5,117 nucleotides of DNA from Sulfurimonas sp. (GTDB lineage Bacteria > Campylobacterota > Campylobacteria > Campylobacterales > Sulfurimonadaceae). A model generated the notes under the pieces. The model worked only from the letters and a program-made list of their open reading frames with translations. It searched no databases and was not told the origin of the DNA. A program made the position numbers and the translations under genes. Positions 1 to 4,853 of the stretch are shown here, in pieces. Where the stretch lies: the NCBI GenBank assembly GCA_021161305.1, contig JAGHAW010000227.1:1-5117 (forward strand). Reading direction: 5' to 3'. The number at the start of each line of letters is the position of its first letter. Positions within the stretch are counted from its first letter, which is position 1.

Positions 1-904
1 GACTTATGCAGGTAGTTTAGATAATTTAAAAGAGTGTAAAGAGAATCCTCGATATAAGTTTATAAAGGGAGATGTTTGCAATCGTGAGTTAGTAGAATTT
101 ATATTTAGTGAGTACGACATAAGAGGTGTTATACATTTTGCAGCAGAGAGTCATGTAGATAACTCTATCAAAAATCCTGGTGTTTTTGTGGAGACAAATG
201 TTAATGGAACTTTTACTCTTATAGATGTGGCACGAAATCAATGGATGGAGAAGCCGTTTAGTTATAAAAAAGAGTATCAAGATTGCAGATTTCATCATAT
301 CTCAACAGATGAGGTCTATGGAACTTTAGGGGAAGAGGGGCTTTTTACGGAAGAGACACCCTATGCTCCAAACTCGCCATATAGTGCAAGTAAAGCAGGT
401 AGTGATATGATAGTGAGAAGTTATCAAGAGACTTATGGACTTAATACTGTCATAACAAACTGCTCAAACAACTATGGTCCTAAACAACATGATGAAAAAC
501 TGATACCTACCATCATAAGAAAAGCATTGGCAGGAGAATCTATTCCTATTTATGGGGATGGTAAAAATATAAGAGATTGGTTATATGTGCTAGACCACTG
601 CAAGGGAATTGACTTGGTTTATCATACTGCTAAAGCTGGAGAGCTTTATAATATAGGTGGAAGAAATGAGAGAACAAATCTACAAATAGTAGATAAAATT
701 TGCTCAATTCTTGATGAGAAGATTCCCACAACTAAGAGTTATAAAGAACTGATAACTTTTGTAGAAGATAGAGCAGGACATGATAGAAGATATGCAATAG
801 ATGCGACAAAGTTAGAGGATGAACTTAGCTGGAGAGCTGATGAGAATTTTGATAGTGGAATAATTAAAACTATAGAGTGGTATTTGGAGAAATATAATGG
901 CTAA
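1..904 (+). CDS. rfbB: dTDP-glucose 4,6-dehydratase, 5'-truncated by window edge
   Basis: This cytoplasmic extended short-chain dehydrogenase converts dTDP-glucose to dTDP-4-keto-6-deoxyglucose using bound NAD. The frame is open from base 2, and the first visible residues (TYAGSLDNL) align to about residue 35 of the E. coli enzyme as I remember it. The Rossmann GxxGxxG strand and true start therefore lie upstream of the window. A GTG at 188 is an internal valine of the conserved FVETNVNGT stretch, not a start. Visible family motifs are FAAESHVD; STDEVYG (302-322), which carries the Asp/Glu acid-base pair; YSASK (380-394), the catalytic Tyr and Lys; TNCSNNYGP; IRDWLYVLDH; YNIGGRNER; and PGHDRRYAID-like AGHDRRYAID. 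The protein ends at TIEWYLEKYNG, without the short C-terminal extension of the E. coli form. It overlaps the next gene by 8 bp, implying co-transcription and coupled translation. The family call is near certain; a role in rhamnose rather than amino-sugar synthesis cannot be excluded from this gene alone. Confidence 0.96.
   Translation, partial: TYAGSLDNLKECKENPRYKFIKGDVCNRELVEFIFSEYDIRGVIHFAAESHVDNSIKNPGVFVETNVNGTFTLIDVARNQWMEKPFSYKKEYQDCRFHHISTDEVYGTLGEEGLFTEETPYAPNSPYSASKAGSDMIVRSYQETYGLNTVITNCSNNYGPKQHDEKLIPTIIRKALAGESIPIYGDGKNIRDWLYVLDHCKGIDLVYHTAKAGELYNIGGRNERTNLQIVDKICSILDEKIPTTKSYKELITFVEDRAGHDRRYAIDATKLEDELSWRADENFDSGIIKTIEWYLEKYNG
886..889 (+). promoter_or_regulatory. ribosome binding site of the ketoisomerase gene
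   Basis: GGAG lies inside the last codons of the dehydratase gene, 7 nt before the ATG at 897. It supports that start, which overlaps the upstream stop codon (902-904) by 8 bp. Confidence 0.7.
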
Positions 905-1262
905 ACTAATAAATTTACCTACCATAAGTGATGAGAGAGGCAGTTTGAGTGTTATAGAAAGAATTGCTGATTTTGATATAAAAAGAGTATATTATATATA
1001 TAATACTGATGGTAAACAAAGGGGTGGACATAGACACAAAAAGACTCGACAACTGTTGATTTGCATAAGTGGAAGTTGTAGTGTTTTTTGTGAAAATAGT
1101 TTAAAAGAGAAAAGTAGTTTTGAGTTAGATAGTCCACAAAAATGTTTAATAGTAGAAGCTGAAGATTGGCATAATATGCAGGACTTTTCTAAAGATGCTG
1201 TTTTATTGGTTTTAGCTAGTGAGTATTATGATGAAGATGATTATATAGATGAGAGGTATTAG
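897..1262 (+). CDS. dTDP-4-keto-6-deoxyglucose 3,4-ketoisomerase (FdtA/QdtA, WxcM-like cupin)
   Basis: A 121-residue single-domain cupin that would move the keto group of dTDP-4-keto-6-deoxyglucose from C4 to C3, the step before 3-amination. Evidence: N-terminal SDERGSLSVIE (11-21); IKRVYYIYNT (28-37); RGGHRHKK (42-49) with the paired histidines H45 and H47 expected in the active site; QLLICISGSC (52-61); the EDWHNMQDFS segment (89-98), matching the WxxMxDFS-type stretch of the family; and VLLVLASEYYDEDDYI near the end. The protein stops at DERY, roughly 12-18 residues shorter than FdtA-type proteins as I remember them. The start has a good GGAG and the gene directly follows rfbB, whose product is its substrate. 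I cannot tell whether the product has the galacto (Fuc3N route) or gluco (Qui3N route) configuration. The expected aminotransferase and acetyltransferase are absent downstream, where transcription meets an opposing operon. Confidence 0.9.
   Translation: MAKLINLPTISDERGSLSVIERIADFDIKRVYYIYNTDGKQRGGHRHKKTRQLLICISGSCSVFCENSLKEKSSFELDSPQKCLIVEAEDWHNMQDFSKDAVLLVLASEYYDEDDYIDERY
1259..1262. other. overlapping convergent stop codons
   Basis: The ketoisomerase gene stops with TAG at 1260-1262 on the + strand, and the GT8 gene stops with TAA on the - strand (TTA at 1259-1261). The two coding regions thus overlap tail-to-tail by 4 bp. I see no GC-rich hairpin followed by a T run on either strand near the junction. 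Each transcript probably runs into the other gene. Confidence 0.9.
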
Positions 1263-2140
1263 CTTTTAAAGTTTTGAAAAAAAATTGTTATATTTTTTTT
1301 GATAATATTTAAAAAAGTTCTATCAGGTTCTATATAATCCTTAAAAGGTGTAAGTGCAAGGTATTCCCAGTAGAGGTGTCTAAATTTGTTTCTGCTTTTA
1401 TAGTGCCATGGTTTTCTGCCACCTGTATAGTGGATGACTATCGGATTATTATACGCTTCTAATATCTCCTCTTTTTTAAAGTAGCTATTTTTTAAAAAAC
1501 TCTTTCTAACATAAGAACTAATGGCATTATATTTTAGAGGTACTCTTTTCCATTTTCCATCTATAGCAGAATTAATAACATCTTGGTCTAAAAATTTTAG
1601 ATCATCTATAGTGTTGATGCATTCTATATATCTCTCGTAGAGATTATCGGCTATGATTTTTTTTAAGTTTAATATCATTGATCCATTATTTAGATATTTT
1701 GAGGTAGGTCTCATCTTCAATGCTTTATGTCTATCAAAGAGTTTCCAGTTTTCAACACCAATTGCATAGTTGTCTTCAAAATCTTGGTTATAAAACTCTT
1801 TAATAGAACCATTTACAACTAAATCAACATCAAGGTAGTAGATTCTATCTTCATTAATTAGTTTTGGGATAAGCAGGTTATAGTAAACAACTTTAGTTTG
1901 TCTACCTTTTGTGACAACATTGTCGAACATGGAATCATCAACTTCTTTAAAAACTAGTTTGCATTTATAAGATTTGACTAGTTCATTCATCATTGAAATA
2001 TCATCAGAATTTAGTCCATCATAGATAATATATATTTTAAAATCCAAATCTTTGTTATTTTCAAGCAGTGACATAACCGTTACACAAGCGTGTTGCAGAT
2101 ATAGTTTGTTAAAGGCGATTACAATATTATAAGTGTTCAA
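1259..2140 (-). CDS. glycosyltransferase family 8 protein (LgtC/WaaO-like)
   Basis: A 293-residue retaining GT-A glycosyltransferase that would transfer a hexose or pentose from a nucleotide sugar onto a lipid-linked glycan at the cytoplasmic face. Motifs in order: N-terminal strand YNIVIAFNKLYLQHACVTVMSLLENN (4-29); metal-binding DxD within YYLDVDLVV (D104, D106); YLNNGSMILNL (149-159); LDQDVIN (184-190); and the C-terminal HYTGGRKPWHY (237-247), equivalent to the HFxGxxKPW signature. The last ~20 residues are basic and hydrophobic (LNIIKKN...FFQNFKS), as in membrane-associated LgtC relatives. The start is a TTG (2138-2140) with TGGAG 5 nt upstream. The next Met, residue 23, would cut off the first beta strand, so TTG is preferred. 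It is the last gene of the - strand operon, 10 nt after the GT4 stop. Donor and acceptor are unknown; UDP-xylose from the operon's first gene is a possible donor, by inference only. Confidence 0.92.
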   Translation of the reverse strand: MNTYNIVIAFNKLYLQHACVTVMSLLENNKDLDFKIYIIYDGLNSDDISMMNELVKSYKCKLVFKEVDDSMFDNVVTKGRQTKVVYYNLLIPKLINEDRIYYLDVDLVVNGSIKEFYNQDFEDNYAIGVENWKLFDRHKALKMRPTSKYLNNGSMILNLKKIIADNLYERYIECINTIDDLKFLDQDVINSAIDGKWKRVPLKYNAISSYVRKSFLKNSYFKKEEILEAYNNPIVIHYTGGRKPWHYKSRNKFRHLYWEYLALTPFKDYIEPDRTFLNIIKKNITIFFQNFKS

Positions 2141-2145
2141 TTTTT

Positions 2146-2150
2146 CTCCA
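2146..2150 (-). promoter_or_regulatory. ribosome binding site that fixes the TTG start of the GT8 gene
   Basis: Read on the - strand the site is TGGAG followed by five A and then TTG. It fills the 10-nt gap between the GT4 stop codon (2151-2153) and the GT8 start, and no in-frame ATG lies nearby. Confidence 0.75.
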
Positions 2151-3230
2151 TTATTTTAATAGTTCTATGTACTCCGTAGCTTCTCTCTTTGGAGAGAAAA
2201 CTTCTTTTGCAATTTTTACATTTTTGTTAGCCAATAGTTTCTCTTCTTCTAAATGATTCGCTATATATAGAAGTTTGTTTTTTAGTGCTTCAAGTGAGCC
2301 ATCTTCTACGAGATGTATATGAAATCCCATCTCACCAAAATTACTTATGGCAGTGTTGTCAAAGGCTAAGACTATTATGCCGTGAGAGATAGATTCCATC
2401 ATTACATTTCCATATCCCTCATCTGGAGTTGGAAATAGAAATATATCATGTTCTTTGTATTTGTCATAGATGATGTCTGTAAAGCCATTTATATTAACAA
2501 ACTCTTTATACTCTATTTCTGATAGCAGTTTTTGAAGTTTGTCTTTGTATTTATCATCGCTTGGACCATAGTTGTTAAAGATAAATTTTATGCCGTTTTT
2601 ATAGAGAGTTTCACATGCCAAGATAGCATTGTCTATACCTTTTCCAGAGGTTACACGACCGGCATGTAGAACTCTTAGAGTATCTGATGGTGTTCGCTCT
2701 TTGTCTGATAGTTTGTTTGCAAGAGATGGGACTATAACTTTTAGTTTTGTATTCTTTCCAAAAGGAATAATCTCTTTAATATTTCCTGACATATATTTTG
2801 AAATAGCTACATGAGTAGATACTTTTGAATAAACAAGAGTATGAAACCAATCTTTTTTAGGATGGGACTTTAGTGTTCCATGTCTAAGTATAAGATTTAT
2901 ATCTAGCCCTAAAAATGCGAAATGGAGTGACTTCATCTCTGAAGCACCGACAAAGATTACATTTTTTATACTATTTTTTTTGATAATCTCTCTTACACCA
3001 AAGATAATAGAGGGACTCATAAGTGTTGTACTAAAGTTAATTGTCTCATACTTTAGTGTTGCATAGTCCGAATTTTCTTGACACTCTTTATCTATAAAAG
3101 TATCTTTTTTTATGATGTAAGTAAGGTCTATATAGTTACTCAAAACTTTTGCAAGTTTGGTAGCAGCTAACTCCATCCCTCCAATATGGTGAGAGAGACA
3201 TATAAGGGCTGTTGCTTCTTTTTTTATCAT
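2151..3230 (-). CDS. glycosyltransferase family 4 protein (GT-B fold)
   Basis: A 359-residue retaining GT-B glycosyltransferase. The N-terminal domain carries SHHIGGMELAATKLAKVL (13-30), the GG-x-E acceptor-side loop typical of family 4, and an RHGT segment near 116-119. The C-terminal nucleotide-sugar domain has LHAGRVTSGKGID (188-200), FNNYGP, and PDEGYGNVMMES (269-280) with the EX7E pair E271 and E279. No signal peptide or transmembrane helix is visible, so it should act in the cytoplasm or at the inner-membrane surface. Two starts are possible: TTG at 3233 and ATG at 3230. I chose the ATG because its A is shared with the upstream TGA (TGATG junction) and AAAAGG sits 8 nt ahead; the TTG has the same site at 5 nt. 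It lies between the kinase-like gene and the GT8 gene. The sugar transferred cannot be read from the sequence. Confidence 0.92.
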   Translation of the reverse strand: MIKKEATALICLSHHIGGMELAATKLAKVLSNYIDLTYIIKKDTFIDKECQENSDYATLKYETINFSTTLMSPSIIFGVREIIKKNSIKNVIFVGASEMKSLHFAFLGLDINLILRHGTLKSHPKKDWFHTLVYSKVSTHVAISKYMSGNIKEIIPFGKNTKLKVIVPSLANKLSDKERTPSDTLRVLHAGRVTSGKGIDNAILACETLYKNGIKFIFNNYGPSDDKYKDKLQKLLSEIEYKEFVNINGFTDIIYDKYKEHDIFLFPTPDEGYGNVMMESISHGIIVLAFDNTAISNFGEMGFHIHLVEDGSLEALKNKLLYIANHLEEEKLLANKNVKIAKEVFSPKREATEYIELLK

Positions 3231-3844
3231 CAAATTTGCCTTTTATCCAATTCAGACTTAAGATCTGGATTATATTTTGTGGAGCATCTTTTTTTTAGTT
3301 TGTAGATAAAGTGTTTCCAACTTTTATCTACTTTTTTCATTTTCAAACTATCTATGTATCTGCTAAATGGAACATAGTTACTATGTGCAAGACCGTCTAT
3401 GATAACCAGTCTCCCATTTTTGTCATCAAACTTTTGATATACAACATTTACAGCATTTAAATCTTTGACATATATTTTTTCTCTGTATAGATACTCTTTT
3501 AACTCAAACAGAAGGTCTATAAATCTTTTTATATCTTCAACTGATGTGATTTTTCTAAAATAGTCATCTAAAGATTTTGATATGTTTTCATCATAATCTT
3601 TGATAAGTTCAACAACTTCACCTTTACCGAGATTTGTTTCTACCGTGCCGTAAAATTTTGCCAACATATCCCAAGAAATATCTCTCTTTTGTAAAAAAAG
3701 ATATTGTTTAATCTCCCTGTTTGTCTCTTTATGGTTACCTGAGATAGTGACTTTAATGCCCTTGTTACTATCATCTGGATGAGTGTAACATGCTCTGTTT
3801 GTTCCAGAACCAATGAGATAAGAATCGTTTAACTCAATTTTCAT
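3230..3844 (-). CDS. YrbL-like protein-kinase-fold protein
   Basis: A 204-residue protein of the PhoP-network YrbL family, a small protein-kinase-like fold of unproven reaction. Diagnostic stretches: LIGSGTNRACYTHPDDSNKGIKV (10-32), a glycine-rich loop with a candidate ATP-binding K31; NREIKQY with candidate E44; KFYGTVETNLGKGEVVELIKD (63-83), very close to the GTVET region of E. coli YrbL as I remember it; YVKDLNAVNVVY (125-136), a catalytic-loop equivalent with D128 and N133; LVIIDG (146-151) with D150 in the place of the DFG aspartate; and a basic C-terminus (SWKHFIYKLKKRC). The kinase residues thus look intact. No signal peptide or membrane segment is seen. It starts 7 nt after the decarboxylase stop with no Shine-Dalgarno, and its ATG sits in the loop of an inverted repeat. 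Placement among glycosyltransferases suggests phosphorylation of a sugar or lipid-linked glycan (compare WaaP/WaaY), but a regulatory role is equally open. Confidence 0.82.
   Translation of the reverse strand: MKIELNDSYLIGSGTNRACYTHPDDSNKGIKVTISGNHKETNREIKQYLFLQKRDISWDMLAKFYGTVETNLGKGEVVELIKDYDENISKSLDDYFRKITSVEDIKRFIDLLFELKEYLYREKIYVKDLNAVNVVYQKFDDKNGRLVIIDGLAHSNYVPFSRYIDSLKMKKVDKSWKHFIYKLKKRCSTKYNPDLKSELDKRQI
3239..3244 (-). promoter_or_regulatory. ribosome binding site of the GT4 gene
   Basis: AAAAGG on the - strand lies within the last codons of the kinase-like gene, 8 nt before ATG 3230 and 5 nt before TTG 3233. It serves either start. Together with the TGATG stop/start overlap it suggests translational coupling. 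Confidence 0.6.
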
Positions 3845-3856
3845 ATTTGAGTTAAA
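3828..3856 (-). promoter_or_regulatory. 10-bp inverted repeat with the kinase-gene start codon in its loop
   Basis: Perfect arms TTTAACTCAA (3828-3837) and TTGAGTTAAA (3847-3856) flank a 9-nt loop. In the - strand mRNA the 5' arm contains the UAA stop of the decarboxylase gene, the loop (AUAUGAAAA) contains the AUG of the kinase-like gene, and the 3' arm covers its codons 3-6. The stem has only two G-C pairs, so its stability is modest. A ribosome terminating on the upstream gene would melt it. A control of coupled translation is plausible; chance or a protein-binding palindrome is the alternative. Confidence 0.5.
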
Positions 3857-4787
3857 TTATTTCTTTAAAGTATGCAATACTCTTTTTAAGCCCATCTTCA
3901 AGCTTCACATGAGGTTCCCAACCAAGTTTCTCTTTTGCTAACTCAATAATAGGTTGTCTCTGAAGTGGGTCGTCTTGTGGTAGTGATTGAAAGATGATTT
4001 TGCTTTTTGATTTTGTTAGTTTTATAACTTGCTCTGCCAATTCTAGCATTGTAAATTCAACAGGATTCCCAATATTTACCGGACCCGTGAAATCATCATC
4101 AGAGTCCATAAGTCTTATCATACCGTCAATCAGATCATCAACGAAACAGAAACTTCTGCTCTGTTTTCCATTGCCATACATCGTAATATCTTTGCCTTTT
4201 AAAGCTTGGACTATAAAGTTACTTACAACTCTGCCATCATAAGGATTCATATTTGGTCCATAGGTATTGAAGATTCTCATTACTTTGATTTTTACATCAT
4301 GTTGTCTGTAGTAGTCAAAAAATAGTGTCTCGGCACATCTTTTTCCCTCATCATAACAAGCCCTGATTCCGGTTGTGTTTACCGAACCTCTATAGCTCTC
4401 TGGTTGAGGATGAACTTCAGGGTCTCCATAAACCTCACTTGTACTGGCTTGAAGAATTTTAGCTTTACATTTTTTAGCTAAATCAAGCATATTGATAGCA
4501 CCAATTACAGATGTTTTTGTTGTTTGAACTGGATCAAACTGATAGTGTGGTGGTGAAGCTGGACATGCAAGATTGTATATCTCATCAACTTCTAAAGATA
4601 TTGGAAAGGTTACATCATGACGAATTAGTTCAAAGTAGTGGTTATTTAGGAGATGTTCTATGTTTTTTTTATCACCGGTAAAAAAGTTATCCAAGCAGAT
4701 AACTTCATTACCCTCATTTAATAGTCTTTGGCATAGATGAGAGCCTAAAAAACCAGCTCCCCCAGTTACTAAGATTCGTTTTTTCAT
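3852..4787 (-). CDS. UDP-glucuronate decarboxylase (UDP-xylose synthase)
   Basis: A 311-residue NAD-dependent extended SDR that oxidises UDP-glucuronate at C4, decarboxylates it and re-reduces it to UDP-xylose in the cytoplasm. Evidence: Rossmann motif GGAGFLG (9-15) followed by D33 for the NAD ribose; the subfamily signature YNLACPASPPHYQFDPVQT (71-89); STSEVYGDPEVHPQPE (115-130), with the Ser/Thr and E118; YRGSVNTTGIRACYDEGK (132-149), with catalytic Y145 and K149; RIFNTYGPNMNPYDGRVVSNF (171-191); RSFCFVDD (211-218); and DDPLQRQPI (272-280). Length is normal for a bacterial stand-alone enzyme without the N-terminal membrane anchor of eukaryotic forms. ATG 4785-4787 has GAAGG 6 nt upstream. 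It is the first gene of the - strand operon. No UDP-glucose dehydrogenase is present in the window, so UDP-glucuronate must come from elsewhere. Some annotations call this family simply NAD-dependent epimerase/dehydratase. Confidence 0.95.
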   Translation of the reverse strand: MKKRILVTGGAGFLGSHLCQRLLNEGNEVICLDNFFTGDKKNIEHLLNNHYFELIRHDVTFPISLEVDEIYNLACPASPPHYQFDPVQTTKTSVIGAINMLDLAKKCKAKILQASTSEVYGDPEVHPQPESYRGSVNTTGIRACYDEGKRCAETLFFDYYRQHDVKIKVMRIFNTYGPNMNPYDGRVVSNFIVQALKGKDITMYGNGKQSRSFCFVDDLIDGMIRLMDSDDDFTGPVNIGNPVEFTMLELAEQVIKLTKSKSKIIFQSLPQDDPLQRQPIIELAKEKLGWEPHVKLEDGLKKSIAYFKEII

Positions 4788-4793
4788 TATCTA

Positions 4794-4798
4794 CCTTC
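4794..4798 (-). promoter_or_regulatory. ribosome binding site of the decarboxylase gene
   Basis: GAAGG on the - strand sits 6 nt before the ATG at 4785-4787. A nearby upstream ATG (4798-4800) is out of frame and is not the start. Confidence 0.7.
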
Positions 4799-4800
4799 AT

Positions 4801-4822
4801 TGTAAAAGTATGATATTTTACA
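4801..4822. repeat. inverted repeat TGTAAAA-N8-TTTTACA in the divergent promoter region
   Basis: Perfect 7-bp arms (4801-4807 and 4816-4822) lie in the 66-bp gap between the divergent decarboxylase and membrane-phosphotransferase genes. The right arm overlaps the candidate -10 of the decarboxylase promoter, and the centre (about 4811.5) lies about 42 bp before the expected start point of the + strand gene. It could be an operator for a dimeric regulator. AT-rich sequence makes chance palindromes likely, and I cannot assign it to a regulator family. Confidence 0.4.
4815..4820 (-). promoter_or_regulatory. candidate -10 box of the decarboxylase operon
   Basis: TAAAAT on the - strand would start transcription near 4808 and give a leader of about 20 nt containing the GAAGG site. 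Upstream there is T-rich sequence but no clear -35 box, as is usual for epsilonproteobacterial housekeeping promoters. TATACT at 4841-4846 on the same strand is a weaker alternative. Confidence 0.4.
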
Positions 4823-4842
4823 GAATGTTTGATTAAAAAGAG

Positions 4843-4848
4843 TATAAT
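4843..4848 (+). promoter_or_regulatory. consensus -10 box directly before the membrane phosphotransferase gene
   Basis: A perfect TATAAT preceded by an A-rich stretch (TTAAAAAGAG). Only 5 nt separate it from the ATG at 4854, so transcription from it would begin at or next to that ATG. There is no convincing -35 box at 16-18 bp. The box also lies where a Shine-Dalgarno for this start would be expected, so the promoter and ribosome-site readings compete. Confidence 0.5.
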
Positions 4849-4853
4849 TGCGA

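Noticed and set aside
188..190. GTG as the start of the dehydratase
   Set aside because: The frame is open to the window edge and the residues before it (TYAG, FAAESHVD) are conserved RfbB sequence, so this GTG is an internal valine.
89..298. Open frame of 69 codons on the - strand
   Set aside because: It lies wholly antisense to the strongly conserved dTDP-glucose dehydratase frame, has no ribosome site that I can see, and resembles no family.
986..1007. AGTAT...ATACT symmetry with alternating AT in the ketoisomerase gene
   Set aside because: It encodes the conserved RVYYIYNT segment, and the symmetry is a by-product of Tyr/Ile codons in AT-rich DNA.
952..1137. Open frame of 61 codons on the - strand
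   Set aside because: Antisense to the ketoisomerase gene. Its composition simply mirrors the AT-rich codons of that gene.
1277..1300. A8 and T8 tracts near the 3' end of the GT8 gene, considered as phase-variable switches
   Set aside because: Runs of eight A or T recur throughout the window (for example 1657-1664, 2974-2981, 3289-3296, 4663-4670), mostly at Lys codons. Campylobacterota switches are usually longer G/C tracts, and slippage here would change only the C-terminal tail.
1286..1308. Weak hairpin (TGTTAT pairing with ATAATA) as a transcription terminator
   Set aside because: The six-pair stem has no standard G-C pair, includes a G-U wobble, and is not followed by a T run on the + strand. 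It lies within the GT8 coding sequence.
2629..2814. Open frame of 61 codons on the + strand
   Set aside because: Antisense to the conserved nucleotide-sugar domain of the GT4 gene, with no recognisable protein.
3994..4242. Open frame of 82 codons on the + strand
   Set aside because: A complementary-strand shadow of the conserved decarboxylase gene. It is rich in Ser/Leu/Ile as such shadows are, with no independent support.
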